DNA from: UBA1426 sp050953365
GTDB taxonomy: Bacteria; Bacillota; Clostridia; Peptostreptococcales; Anaerovoracaceae
Reading direction: 5' to 3'
Length of the DNA stretch: 50,291 nt
Assembly: GCA_050953365.1 (NCBI GenBank)
Contig: JBMNMN010000019.1
Coordinates: 1-50,291 of the forward strand
The position numbers were made by a program, and so were the translations under genes. The notes under the pieces were generated by a model. That model was not told where the DNA came from. It made no database searches and saw nothing but the letters and a program-made list of their open reading frames with translations. Position 1 is the first letter of the stretch. Every line of letters starts with the position of its first letter. This document shows positions 1 through 9,207 of this stretch, piece by piece.

Positions 1-17
1 CTTGAGTTTCCGCAGAT
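1..17 (+). repeat. Left terminal inverted repeat of IS copy 1
   Basis: CTTGAGTTTCCGCAGAT is the exact reverse complement of 1568-1584 and is identical to 3481-3497. Confidence 0.92.
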
Positions 18-160
18 TGCAGTTAGAAAGTGAACAAATCATATAAAGTAAACAATTTAGGGCTTAGCAAGGAGAAGCGGAGGAGAAAGAAGCCAAAACA
101 GCCACGACTAATAAGCCCCGTCAGAGACCGGACTTGCGTGAACCGTATTATCTATCCGTC

Positions 161-1415
161 TTAAGCGATTAACTTAAAGCGAAGCTGGCGGTATACAGGA
201 CGTTCTGTTTTGAACCAAAGCCTGACGCCTTCTTTTGCATAGGAGAGTATGCCGGAGATACCCTTGGCGAATCGGTAATAGTGGAATTGGACTTTTTGCC
301 GAATGGGAGCTGCTATCTGTAAAATTGAAACTTTGAGGGCATTTGTTTCGGATTTCATGGAAATGGATGCGAAAAAGGCCATGCACAAAGTGATGTAGAA
401 GTTGAGCGCATTGATAGCCACAAGCTTGCGGACACGGAACTTTTCAAACTGGAAAAACCTGCTTCTTGCAACGGAAGTATTCCTCAATGCGCCAGCGAGA
501 GAAATAAAGCCTTGCAATCCGAACCACATCATCCTTGGACTTCAGTTCCTTGTTTGTTGCCAGCATCATCGGATGCTCTGTGATGCCATAGACAAGAACC
601 AGATTGATGTCCTTTCTGGATGCGGTGATTTGAACCTTTACATGGGATAAATATGCCTGATGCTGCTTGCCCCTGTAAAATACAGGCATTTTGATTTTGC
701 CTTTTCTACGGTTTCGCAGTTCTGTGGCGGGCACCCATTTGTTGTGGAAAAGGAGTTTCCTTTTGGCAGTAAGGCGAATGACGTAATCCTGCTCCAAGGA
801 ATCAAGCTTTAAGAACATCTTGTTGTCATCATAGCCCCTGTCCATGACAAAAGTGGCTTTGCCAAACAGTGCCTTTGCACGCTCCATCGCTTCAAAAGTA
901 ATCGTATTAACGGAAGTGAAGCTCTTCTCCTGCGAGGAATGGATTTTAGAATAAATACTGATGGGATGATTGCTTTTCGTCAGAACACAGGCTTCTGTCA
1001 CATGATAGCCTTTTTCATAGACATTTTTCGCACTAGAGCTTTGGGATCCATCCCGAACAAGGCCCAGAGCTTCGAATTTGTAGCCATCCGGTTTGACGAC
1101 ATCACTGTCGTCCAGATGAACCACCGGCTCATCGGCAACCCATTTGCGGACGATGTGGAGATACGAGCGTAAGGCTTCTTTTGGAACGCCTTTGTTTAGA
1201 TGGCGAGATAGCCTTTCCACACTGTTAATTTTCTTGGAATCCTCATGAAGTTGGTCTGCAACATCGGTCAGAAGACAGCTACCGGAAGCCAACATACCAT
1301 AGGTGATGTCGGCAGTAAACTTTCGATCGGGCTTGGAAAGACATTGAGAAACTTTATTTGAAAAGTTTAAGATTTCACGTTTCAAAGTGTAAGTATTTGT
1401 AGTAAAATTAGTCAT
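161..1415 (-). pseudogene. IS4-family transposase, one frameshift
   Basis: This is a DDE transposase that would cut and join the element's ends. The first frame (1415 to 444) gives 323 residues with acidic candidates in HLDDSD (about 101-105), D192 in MDRGYDD and E311 within YFSRWRIEEYFRCKK. That last stretch matches Y304, R307, E311 and K318 of the IS4 YREK signature. The protein then stops after KKQVFPV. In the next frame the coding sequence continues as FQFEKFRVRKLVAINAL and onward to a stop at 161, giving about 417 residues in all. The break lies in a run of five A on the plus strand (453-457). One base fewer restores the frame, and the diverged copy 3 has four bases at this place. The start is preceded by GGAGGATTCCTT. 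Confidence 0.9.
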
Positions 1416-1567
1416 AAGGAATCCTCCGTTTTTTGTTTAGTAAGGTTTTTCTTCATAGCTTAATTTTACTACAAAAAGGGATAGGATTCCTTGTTTTTTA
1501 GGCATTTTTCAAAGTTTCTATAAGAAAGATCTATACTTCCGAGGCTCTCCATAGAAATGGCAGGGAA

Positions 1568-1584
1568 ATCTGCGGAAACTCAAG
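1568..1584 (-). repeat. Right terminal inverted repeat of IS copy 1
   Basis: ATCTGCGGAAACTCAAG mirrors the start of the window. It marks the end upstream of the transposase gene. Confidence 0.92.
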
Positions 1585-1706
1585 ATACAAATTGACAGTT
1601 TCCTTAAAACCGCAAGATAAAACATATTTATTATAACAGCGTTCTTGTCCTCATTGAGTAGACATATGCATTCATAACAATGTATAGTAGAAACTGGGAG
1701 GAAGTT

Positions 1707-2480
1707 ATGAAAATACGGCTTTACACCGGCAATGATACGACATCCAACCGAATCGTTGCGGGGATAACATTAAAGGACAAAAAAGAACCAGAAAGCGGCA
1801 ATATGGCACTTCATGCTTGCATGAATCCCGCCAATGTCTTGGCAAATAGAAAAAAGCTAAGCTCTGTCTTGGGTTCTGATCTCGGCATGTTCGTCTGTCC
1901 CAATCAAACCCATAGTTCCAATTTCCACAAAATCACTTACTCTGACAGAGGCCGCGGCGCTACGGATTTGCATACTGCGATTCCTGACGTAGATGCCCTT
2001 TATACCTTCGAAGCTAATTTGGTGCTATGCTGTTTTACCGCGGACTGTGTCCCGGTATTGTTTTTCAACAAAGCAGCCGGCCTGGTAGGTGTAATTCATT
2101 CCGGCTGGAAAGGAACCGCCAAAGAGATTACCGTAAAACTCTTTCTGCATCTCATGAAACACGAACACTGCAAGGCAGAGGATTTCTACGTTCAAATCGG
2201 TCCGGCCATCAGCGGTGAAAAGTTTGAAGTAGACAGTGACGTCTATTTACACTTTAAGAATTTGGGATATGCGGTCGACTGCATTTCCTATAATGCTCAA
2301 ACGAATAAATATCATATTGACAACCAGCAGGTAGTTAAAATTCAATGCGAGCTTGTCGGCATTCCGAAGGAGCAAGTATTAATCGACCCTACCTGCACCT
2401 ATCAAAGTCCTGATGGATTTTCCTACCGGCGCAACCCTAAATGTGGAAGACATATGAGTTTTATCTTTCGGAAATATTAA
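1707..2480 (+). CDS. pgeF: Peptidoglycan editing factor / laccase-domain protein, PgeF (YfiH, DUF152) family
   Basis: This 257-residue cytosolic protein belongs to the YfiH/DUF152 family. Members hydrolyse misincorporated residues in muropeptide precursors or act as purine nucleoside and polyphenol oxidases; which activity applies here is not visible. Family metal-site motifs are present: QTHS, CFTADCVPVLF, GVIHSGWKGTA and a C-terminal SYRRN with GRHMSFIF. The ATG at 1707 is chosen over one at 1680 because GGGAGG lies just upstream of it. The gene is one of only two plus-strand genes in the window and sits inside the two inverted IS copies. Its end overlaps the convergent GGDEF gene by 4 bp. 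Confidence 0.88.
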   Translation: MKIRLYTGNDTTSNRIVAGITLKDKKEPESGNMALHACMNPANVLANRKKLSSVLGSDLGMFVCPNQTHSSNFHKITYSDRGRGATDLHTAIPDVDALYTFEANLVLCCFTADCVPVLFFNKAAGLVGVIHSGWKGTAKEITVKLFLHLMKHEHCKAEDFYVQIGPAISGEKFEVDSDVYLHFKNLGYAVDCISYNAQTNKYHIDNQQVVKIQCELVGIPKEQVLIDPTCTYQSPDGFSYRRNPKCGRHMSFIFRKY

Positions 2481-3382
2481 TCCACAGTCTGATTTTTTCC
2501 GCCCTGCTTCGCCTCATATAGTTTCTGATCGGCAAGGGCTATCAACTCCTGGGCAGTCAAGAACGAGTCTTTCATTGTATATACTCCCAATGAAACGGTG
2601 ATGGGAGTCGTTCCGTCCGATGTCAATTTGGCAATATTATTTCGGATTCTGTCGATAATCCCATAAGCTTCATCTTTTGTTGTGTTATATAAGCACACAA
2701 GAAACTCATCTCCTCCATATCTGGCTACCCAGTCCCTATCGCCACGAATGGATTGAAGAATCACATCAGCCACACTTTTTATGACTTTGTCCCCATTGGC
2801 ATGTCCGTATGTATCGTTAATTTCTTTAAGATTATCTATGTCCACAAAGGCTACGGTTATTGGCGCATCCTCCATGGCGGCCTTTGCGATATCCCCTGGC
2901 AGACGTTCGCTCACATATCGTCTGTTATAAACGCCGGTCAAATCATCTTTCACCACCAATTCATTCAAGTCGGTGATCAGATTTTGCATCATACGTCCTT
3001 CAGTGTATATGCCATTTCCTACCATCATTGTATCCGTTGCATTTTTCAGCAGTTCCAGTACCGCCGGTTGTTGTGTCCCCTCAAGGGGTATGGCAGTAAC
3101 AACCATGATGGCGCTATCCGCTTGCTCTAATTTCATATAAAATTTGTTCGACAAATATGCGCGGATAGAAATGCAGTTGTCACATATTTCACCGCTTTCC
3201 CAATAGCCAAAACAAACCTCATCAATTTCATGTATGTTCCCGTTACGGTAATCAATCACTTTTTTGATTACGGGATTTACGAGCCGCACAACATCGAACA
3301 TTTTATGAAAGAAGAATAGATGCTCTTCCAATCTATCAAGTGTAATGCTGTCAAATGCCGTAACCCTTTCTTCTCTCTTCAT
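2477..3382 (-). CDS. Diguanylate cyclase (GGDEF domain)
   Basis: The 301-residue protein would make the second messenger c-di-GMP from two GTP. The C-terminal half (about 135-301) is a GGDEF domain with DDLTGVYNRRY, DIDNLKEINDTYGHANGD and an intact active-site loop RYGGDEF. The usual RxxD inhibitory site five residues before the loop is not evident (GDRD instead). Residues 1-130 form a soluble sensor-like region with no membrane segment; cysteines near CFGYWESGEICDNC may bind a ligand, which is inference. A promoter lies at 3441-3469 and GGAAAGG precedes the start. The gene is between two inverted IS copies, tail to tail with the PgeF gene. Confidence 0.9.
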   Translation of the reverse strand: MKREERVTAFDSITLDRLEEHLFFFHKMFDVVRLVNPVIKKVIDYRNGNIHEIDEVCFGYWESGEICDNCISIRAYLSNKFYMKLEQADSAIMVVTAIPLEGTQQPAVLELLKNATDTMMVGNGIYTEGRMMQNLITDLNELVVKDDLTGVYNRRYVSERLPGDIAKAAMEDAPITVAFVDIDNLKEINDTYGHANGDKVIKSVADVILQSIRGDRDWVARYGGDEFLVCLYNTTKDEAYGIIDRIRNNIAKLTSDGTTPITVSLGVYTMKDSFLTAQELIALADQKLYEAKQGGKNQTVD

Positions 3383-3440
3383 ATCTTCGTACCTTTCCTG
3401 ATAATATATAATTGTTTAGTTCACAAGTGTCGTGACTAAT

Positions 3441-3469
3441 ATTATATACTTTCATTGTCTGAATGACAA
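3441..3469 (-). promoter_or_regulatory. Sigma-A-type promoter of the GGDEF gene
   Basis: On the minus strand, TTGTCA (3464-3469) and TATAAT (3441-3446) are separated by exactly 17 bp. The promoter starts 11 bp from the end of IS copy 2 and lies about 60 bp upstream of the GGDEF start codon. Confidence 0.75.
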
Positions 3470-3480
3470 GAGAATCTAAA

Positions 3481-4985
3481 CTTGAGTTTCCGCAGATTTC
3501 CCTGCCATTTCTATGGAGAGCCTCGGAAGTATAGATCTTTCTTATAGAAACTTTGAAAAATGCCTAAAAAACAAGGAATCCTATCCCTTTTTGTAGTAAA
3601 ATTAAGCTATGAAGAAAAACCTTACTAAACAAAAAACGGAGGATTCCTTATGACTAATTTTACTACAAATACTTACACTTTGAAACGTGAAATCTTAAAC
3701 TTTTCAAATAAAGTTTCTCAATGTCTTTCCAAGCCCGATCGAAAGTTTACTGCCGACATCACCTATGGTATGTTGGCTACTTCTTCTGACCGATGTTGCA
3801 GACCAACTTCATGAGGATTCCAAGAAAATTAACAGTGTGGAAAGGCTATCTCGCCATCTAAACAAAGGCGTTCCAAAAGAAGCCTTACGCTCGTATCTCC
3901 ACATCGTCCGCAAATGGGTTGCCGATGAGCCGGTGGTTCATCTGGACGACAGTGATGTCGTCAACCGGATGGCTACAAATTCGAAGCTCTGGGCCTTGTT
4001 CGGGATGGATCCCAAAGCTCTAGTGCGAAAAATGTCTATGAAAAAGGCTATCATGTGACAGAAGCCTGTGTTCTGACGAAAAGCAATCATCCCATCAGTA
4101 TTTATTCTAAAATCCATTCCTCGCAGGAGAAGAGCTTCACTTCCGTTAATACGATTACTTTTGAAGCGATGGAGCGTGCAAAGGCACTGTTTGGCAAAGC
4201 CACTTTTGTCATGGACAGGGGCTATGATGACAACAAGATGTTCTTAAAGCTTGATTCCTTGGAGCAGGATTACGTCATTCGCCTTACTGGAACCAGGCTA
4301 ACAAATGGGTGCCCGCCACAGAACTGCGAAACCGTAGAAAAGGCAAAATCAAAATGCCTGTATTTTACAGGGGCAAGCAGCATCAGGCATATTTATGGGC
4401 TGTGAAACGCGTATGCGCCAATCAGCGCCCATCTAGACAAGACATGAATCTGGTTCAAACTGTCTATGGCAACAAAGAGACAGTCTCTTGTCCTGGTCAT
4501 CACAAGGAATACCAGATGATGCTGGTCGTCGCTTGTATCCTGTCTCCTGGATGAGGATCCTTCAGGCAAGGCCCGTTTCCATTCCCAAACTTGCCTGTCC
4601 ACAGCATTTCGCTCTCCTGCTTCTGACTTCTCCAGAAACATTGCATGCAGGCCTTCTTGATCCTTCCAGTCTCCCCAGCTTTGCCCTCATTGGTGCCATT
4701 TCTGCAGATAGAGCTCCCCTTCGATAGATCCTTCCGCAAGGATCCGCCGGGATAGTACCCGGCTCCTCCCTACTTCTACGCTTAATGCAGGCGTGGACGT
4801 TCGTTAAAAGCGTCCAGTCGCCAGCTTGCCACAAGGCTAACCTCTAATGCTGATTGCAATACTTTGCTCCGGACTCTGTCGGTGCATTGGTTTTCCCTCT
4901 TACCATCGGTCTCCCCAAGGCTATGAATTGACAACTGTATATGATGTTCTCTCCCATAACTGCATTCCTGCTGGAGACAGGATCT
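3481..4985 (+). mobile_element. IS4-type insertion sequence, copy 2 (degenerate, inverted relative to copy 1)
   Basis: The left end (3481-3497) and about 290 bp after it are identical to copy 1. Near-identity continues to about 4395, broken by patches: about 3772-3780 (net 8-bp loss), one base near 3965, and about 4289-4302 (net loss of about 13 bp). Beyond 4396 the sequence is strongly diverged but stays alignable in order. Landmarks are CTGGTTC and TGTCTATGGCA-like words near 4450, TGCAGATAGAGCTCCC near 4703, the CGCCAGCTT word near 4810, and a relic of the right end (TAACTGCATT...) near 4958-4984. The right boundary is approximate. Confidence 0.8.
3650..4848 (+). pseudogene. Degenerate IS4-family transposase (copy 2)
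   Basis: The start region (MTNFTTNTYTLKREILNF) equals that of copy 1. The reading frame is lost at about 3775, regained from about 3780 to 3962, lost by a one-base deletion before NRMATNSK, and continues in another frame from 4055 through MTEACVLTKSNHP to RGYDDNKMF. After about 4290 the protein is not recoverable. The end coordinate is where the stop would fall in an alignment to copy 1 and is approximate. Confidence 0.82.
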
Positions 4986-6428
4986 ACGATCCGCACGGTC
5001 TCCTTGCCTTCTGCAGTCAAATTGCTGACAACTCTCCCGTATGTTCATGCAACCAAACCCCGTTGCCGACCTAGCTGCTCCGGATTGCTGTTCGTATCGA
5101 CTGGATGGTATGGTTCTGTTGCGAAATCTCGAGATAACACCTGGCAATTCATCTTGTATGCCTGTCTTTTCCCCATGGCTGCCCGTAGAAGCTCTGTTAT
5201 ATTCTCTCCAGCTTGTCAAGTCCGTTCTGAATCACGCTGCATACCTTGATCGCGGGGAGCACTCGAAGTTCTGCCCTTTGTTTTGTCCGTCTTCGATCCA
5301 GCCCATCCGATCGCTTAATCTGAGCCATTCACGGACTTCCGTCATCCTTTGTGCAGCTACCAATGACTATGCGTATACTTCGCAAGATCTCCGGTGCCAA
5401 TTGTTCCGAACCAAGTATCGGACTTGTCGAACCGCGCTTTGCTGTGGTCCCTGGCAATGAGACAGCATTGCAGGAATGGGCTTGTCACTTGTTCCAGGTC
5501 TCCTCGTCAAGAGCCTGCCTTCTCCGTGTGATGTGAGAGCCGAGAGCCTCCTGGCTGCTTTCGCTGCATACTCGTGTCCTGCTACCATACTGCGTCGCAA
5601 GCTCCTCCATACCGATCCCATGGAATCAATGAAGCCATCTTCCCAGCGATTGTCTGCTCATTTAGCGCCTGCAAATGCGTCGGTTGATCACAAGAGTGTC
5701 TCTGTCCTCTGGTGTGGTTTATACATCGTGTTACCGATCTCATTCAGGCAATTTCGACGTTTCTGCGATTGCTTGCATTCCTTCACTTAACGTAATTCAA
5801 TGGTCCAAGGGGTTTCACCTTCTTCAGAGCCCCTATTTATCCCAGTAAAGGTTCCGATCACTCGCATCCAGAAGGGACTCACTGGTTCTTGTCCATGGCT
5901 CACTGAGCTTCCGTGTGCTGGCCACAAACGAGGAACTAGTCCTCGTATCTGTTCGGATTGCAAGCCTTTATTGTTCATCGCTGGCGCATTGGCACTACTC
6001 GTTCAAGAGCGGTTTTCCAGTTTGAAAGTCCCGGTCTCATAGACTTGTGGCTTATCTAATGTCGCTCGTTCTAGCATCACTTTGTGCATGGTCCTTTGTC
6101 GCTCCTTTTCCTGTCGAACAAGCCCTCAATGTTTCTTTTCAGATGCACTTTCCGCTCTAAGTCCATTCCACTTTCCGATTCGCCAGGGTATCTCCGGCAT
6201 ACTCTCCTATGCAAAGACCCAGGCTCTGGTGCAAACTGATCGTCCTGGATACGCCTCCTTCTTCAATCCGCTTGCAAATATTTCTTCCCAAGTCCGCTCT
6301 GATTTGTCGTGCTGTTTTCGGCTCTTCCCTCCGCTTCTCTTGTATGCTAAATTGTTTACCGGAGATGATTTGTTCCTTTCTAAAACTCCAAACTAACAAT
6401 CAAATCCTGCAACTGCCGGAATTTCATA
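4985..6428 (+). mobile_element. Tandem, highly diverged IS4-type remnant (copy 3, possibly more than one fragment)
   Basis: No coherent gene is present, although several frames stay open. Comparison by eye with copy 1 shows collinear homology. At 5085-5330 there are matches around TGCGAAA, CCATG and TCCGTT landmarks. From about 5835 to 6428 the match is clear, I estimate about 75% over 5840-6050: TTTATCCCAGTAAAGG, TTCGGATTGCAAGC, TCGCTGGCGCATTG, TTTTCCAGTTTGAAAG, then CGCCAGGGTATCTCCGGCAT and a right-end relic at about 6406-6428. The 5' third of an IS is missing, and 5370-5830 is longer than one copy needs, so an extra fragment may be nested there. Confidence 0.65.
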
Positions 6429-6438
6429 GAGACTAGTT

Positions 6439-6810
6439 TTATAGATTATCCGGATAGGGATCTTTTTTCTTGGCATTTACACAAGCTTCCCGCATCTTGT
6501 CGTATTGAACGTAAAGTTTTTGAACTTCGTTTTCAAGCGTATTGTAATGCAGGATGTAGGGTATAAGCAATATAGCTAAAACCACGCTAAGGATTAAGAC
6601 AGTGATTTCCGCCGGATTCATCAGAATCATCACTACTGAGACGACCTCAAGAATCGCAAAAAGCGAGGTGACAATAAGATGGACGAGCCGTTCGTGCTGA
6701 AAAAATGAAATCTGGATCAAATGTTCATTTATCAATTCTTCCCAGTCACAGTCGCCTTTCAAAAGAAGATCATCAATTCTCTTTCGGTAAGTTACTAAAC
6801 GCTTTTTCAT
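6439..6810 (-). CDS. Small membrane protein of unknown function
   Basis: The protein of 123 residues has a charged N-terminus (KKRLVTYRKRIDDLL), two adjacent hydrophobic segments at about residues 42-62 and 66-84 (IVTSLFAILEVVSVVMIL and ITVLILSVVLAILLIPYI), and a hydrophilic, possibly coiled C-terminus ending KKKDPYPDNL. I do not recognise a named family. The ATG at 6810 is preferred over one at 6828 because GGTGAT precedes it. It lies downstream of the lipoprotein gene on the same strand, about 120 bp away, and next to the right relic end of the degenerate IS array. Confidence 0.6.
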   Translation of the reverse strand: MKKRLVTYRKRIDDLLLKGDCDWEELINEHLIQISFFQHERLVHLIVTSLFAILEVVSVVMILMNPAEITVLILSVVLAILLIPYILHYNTLENEVQKLYVQYDKMREACVNAKKKDPYPDNL

Positions 6811-6927
6811 AGTATCACCATAACTCATAACTATAGATATTCAGAACCCAAAAAATTGCCCTTATTTCTCTTCTCAAATGATAAACCAAAACATTACAAT
6901 ACGCAATAAATAGAGCATCCGGTCATT

Positions 6928-7326
6928 CTATTCCATCTTGGGACCCAAGTTTTTGACCCTAATCTTCCCTGTCGCATTATTACCTGTAATACTGAATACA
7001 TAATCGTCCGTTTCGGAAACCGTGACGGTAAATATGCCGGGCATCATATCGTTTCCCGTATACGGTTCGCTGCCGTTTTTACCGCTGACGGAAAAGGCGA
7101 TTCCCCCCTCTTCCCGTTCAACCTCCACTTGTAGCACATCCCCCTGGGTCAGAGACAATTCACACTTATTTATCGAGTCAAAATCCTCAAAATTCATCGT
7201 GAAACCCGTTCCGTGCCCATCTTCAAGAATCACAATGCTGCCTTCCGTTGCGGCGCAGGCGGAAAGCGCATAAATTAGCAGCAAGCTCACAACAACTTCA
7301 AGGAATGCAGTATTCATCTTTTTCAA
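6928..7326 (-). CDS. Putative lipoprotein of unknown function
   Basis: This 132-residue protein starts with a lipoprotein signal: positively charged MKKMN, a hydrophobic stretch, and the lipobox LSAC with the modified cysteine at residue 24. The rest is a small beta-rich region (GIFTVTVSETDDYVFSITGNN), so it is probably anchored on the outer face of the membrane. No family is assigned. The start is TTG, overlapping the TGA of the upstream hydrolase gene (TTGA), with GGAGG six bases upstream. This implies translational coupling in one operon. Confidence 0.72.
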   Translation of the reverse strand: MKKMNTAFLEVVVSLLLIYALSACAATEGSIVILEDGHGTGFTMNFEDFDSINKCELSLTQGDVLQVEVEREEGGIAFSVSGKNGSEPYTGNDMMPGIFTVTVSETDDYVFSITGNNATGKIRVKNLGPKME

Positions 7327-8534
7327 TTCAATCCTCCTAACTTATCTCCTAAAAAGCATGACACAACCTCGTTTGCAAACTTGTCTCGCTCATTGATCCA
7401 CGGATTGTGAGCAGAATGTTCAAACCACACAATCCTCTTATCGGGAGCATCCAGCACCCGTTCATATTCCTCCACCAACGCGGTAGGCGCATTCACATCG
7501 TATCGTCCCAGGAAGAAATAGATGGGAACATCCAGCTTCGTATAATCCGTTCTCAAGTCGGTGTCATAAAGTTGCTGATACACATCATTAAAAGTGTTAA
7601 TAATCCCACGGACAAAGTTGATTTTGTCCAGCAGTCCATATTCAGAAGAGCCGATATCACGCAATGTGTTATAACCGGGGTTTTGTACGCCGGGAACGCT
7701 GGCCATATATGCGTTAAGGTAGTTCAGATACGCTGCGCTCTTCCACGTAACGTCCTTACCGTAGTAAGGCGGCTCTCCGTTTGCTTTTAACCGCTTTATG
7801 AGAGCTGTGTCGCCGTTCTGTTCAGCCAGCTCCATTGCTCTTGCATAATCCATACGCTCGGTTTCTTCAAAATCGATCATCTGTCCCGTACCGATAAATG
7901 CATGATAGGATTCCGGGTATCTGTCCACCAGGAAAATTCCCAGGGCGCTGCCCCAGGATTCGCCGATGAGATAAATCTTCTCTTGAGAAAATCGCTCCTT
8001 CAGGTATTCCGTCAGAGCATGACCGTCTTGAACATAGGTATCGACGGTGATATTTTGTGTCTTTTCTGCGAAGTAGGACTTACCGGAGCCTGGCTGATCC
8101 CAATTCACCACGACAAAATGCTTTTCAAGCTCCGCCAGTTCATGACGAACCGCTGCCATCTGCGTGCCTCCTGGGCCTCCTGCCAAAAAGAGTAACACCG
8201 GCTTGTTTTTGTCCCATCCTCGCAGGCTGATCCACTGCTTTCTCCCATTCAACTCCAGCTCTGTCAGCTCCGCGATACTATTTTCCGGCGTGTTTCCGCT
8301 ATCATCGATAATGGGCGGCGTAGATGCAGTAAACTGCGTAAAAATGATTAAGCACAAGTTAATCATGGTTATTATGGAGAAAAATATCAATGTCTTTTTT
8401 AAAAGTATAAGCTGCCTGGAATTTGCTTTTTTCCGCATCTGGGAAAAGACGCGACAGGCCAGCAGGATCAAAATCCCTGCGAGGGCTATGACCGCCAGGA
8501 TGGTCAGAGTGAGAAACAATGATAAATAAAACAT
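7323..8534 (-). CDS. Membrane-anchored alpha/beta hydrolase (proline iminopeptidase-like)
   Basis: The 403-residue protein has two N-terminal membrane segments (about 4-28 and 48-68) followed by an alpha/beta hydrolase domain. Signatures of peptidase family S33 are visible: the oxyanion motif GGPGG (119-123), NWDQPGSGKS, the nucleophile elbow GESWGS with Ser193, an acidic residue in GRYDVNAP and a histidine in EHSAHNPW. It is predicted to hydrolyse a peptide or ester at the membrane; the substrate is unknown. GGAGG lies seven bases before the ATG. It follows the methyltransferase gene by 14 bp and overlaps the lipoprotein gene by 4 bp. Confidence 0.85.
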   Translation of the reverse strand: MFYLSLFLTLTILAVIALAGILILLACRVFSQMRKKANSRQLILLKKTLIFFSIITMINLCLIIFTQFTASTPPIIDDSGNTPENSIAELTELELNGRKQWISLRGWDKNKPVLLFLAGGPGGTQMAAVRHELAELEKHFVVVNWDQPGSGKSYFAEKTQNITVDTYVQDGHALTEYLKERFSQEKIYLIGESWGSALGIFLVDRYPESYHAFIGTGQMIDFEETERMDYARAMELAEQNGDTALIKRLKANGEPPYYGKDVTWKSAAYLNYLNAYMASVPGVQNPGYNTLRDIGSSEYGLLDKINFVRGIINTFNDVYQQLYDTDLRTDYTKLDVPIYFFLGRYDVNAPTALVEEYERVLDAPDKRIVWFEHSAHNPWINERDKFANEVVSCFLGDKLGGLN

Positions 8535-8548
8535 GGTGAAACCTCCGT

Positions 8549-9100
8549 TTATAATTTAATGTATATGCTTTCCAGAGCATTGCCCATCAGCGGAACGTCA
8601 GTGATACGGCTGTCTTTCAGAAAAAGGGTGCCGTGATCCATCAACTCTTTTATCGCATTCAGCTTTTCCGCTTCATTCAGGGGCTCTCGGAAGATGAATG
8701 ATCCCCCCGCTTTCAGGGCTTTCACTAAAGCGGCAACAACGATTTCCAAGTCTCTTTCCGAAATATCATGCAAAACAAAGTGACAATAGATTACATCAAA
8801 ACTGTCCTCCGCCAGCTCTTGAGCTTCCGCCCGGAGATAGGAAACGTTTCCACAGCCCCGTAAGGTTTTACGGCACGCTTTCAACCATCGGCGAGAAATA
8901 TCCAGACAAGTTAAATCTCCATGGTTCAACCGCTTGGAAGTGTAGTATGCCACTGTCCCCATACCGCACCCAAAGTCGAGAACGCGCTCATGTCCAAGCA
9001 GAGGAAGGCGATCCGCAAAGGTCTTGTAGACAGATTTGCCGTAGAAAAGAAATGCAATTTTTGTTAATAACACCTCTAACCAAGTCGGTTCATACTGCAT
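8549..9100 (-). CDS. Class I SAM-dependent methyltransferase
   Basis: The 183-residue protein has the Rossmann-type SAM site: motif I VLDFGCGMGTVA, an acidic loop LTCLDISRRWL and motif IV FDVIYCHFVLHDI. This places it in the Methyltransf_11/25 group of small-molecule methyltransferases; the acceptor is unknown. In-frame GTG (9109) and ATG (9106) codons lie too close to GAGAGG, so the ATG at 9100 is chosen. It is the first gene of a three-gene operon with the hydrolase and the lipoprotein, and it starts just after the terminator of the two-component system. Confidence 0.8.
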   Translation of the reverse strand: MQYEPTWLEVLLTKIAFLFYGKSVYKTFADRLPLLGHERVLDFGCGMGTVAYYTSKRLNHGDLTCLDISRRWLKACRKTLRGCGNVSYLRAEAQELAEDSFDVIYCHFVLHDISERDLEIVVAALVKALKAGGSFIFREPLNEAEKLNAIKELMDHGTLFLKDSRITDVPLMGNALESIYIKL

Positions 9101-9122
9101 ATTCATCACCTCTCAATAGTAT

Positions 9123-9188
9123 CCAAAAAAAATCAGCTGTATTTCAGATCCGTTGCAATAATAGCAACCAAACCTGTCATACAGCTGA
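9123..9188 (-). terminator. Intrinsic terminator of the two-component operon
   Basis: The minus strand reads TCAGCTGTAT ... ATACAGCTGA followed by a run of eight T. A nested GTTGC/GCAAC hairpin sits in the loop. It begins 20 bp after the histidine kinase stop. Confidence 0.8.
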
Positions 9189-9207
9189 ATCAAACCTTAA
9201 ATTTATC

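Larger units (their letters stand above)
1..1584 (-). mobile_element. IS4-type insertion sequence, copy 1
   Basis: The element is bounded by perfect 17-bp terminal inverted repeats, CTTGAGTTTCCGCAGAT at 1-17 and its reverse complement at 1568-1584. It carries one transposase gene on the minus strand. The window starts exactly at the repeat, so the left flank and any target-site duplication cannot be seen. The transposase has the Y-(2)-R-(3)-E-(6)-K signature of IS4-family enzymes. The same end sequence recurs at 3481-3497, which identifies a second copy. The transposase reading frame is broken, so the copy is probably inactive unless the frameshift is a sequencing error. Confidence 0.93.

Noticed and set aside
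444..532. Programmed ribosomal frameshift for transposase expression
   Set aside because: The break needs a +1 shift at a plain T5 run without a slippery heptamer or visible stimulatory structure, and copy 3 carries the in-frame T4. A mutation or sequencing indel is simpler.
4400..6430. Group II intron, large structured RNA or several small genes
   Set aside because: Many frames are open by chance, but none has a ribosome binding site or family motif, no reverse transcriptase is seen, and the stretch aligns collinearly with the 3' part of the IS.
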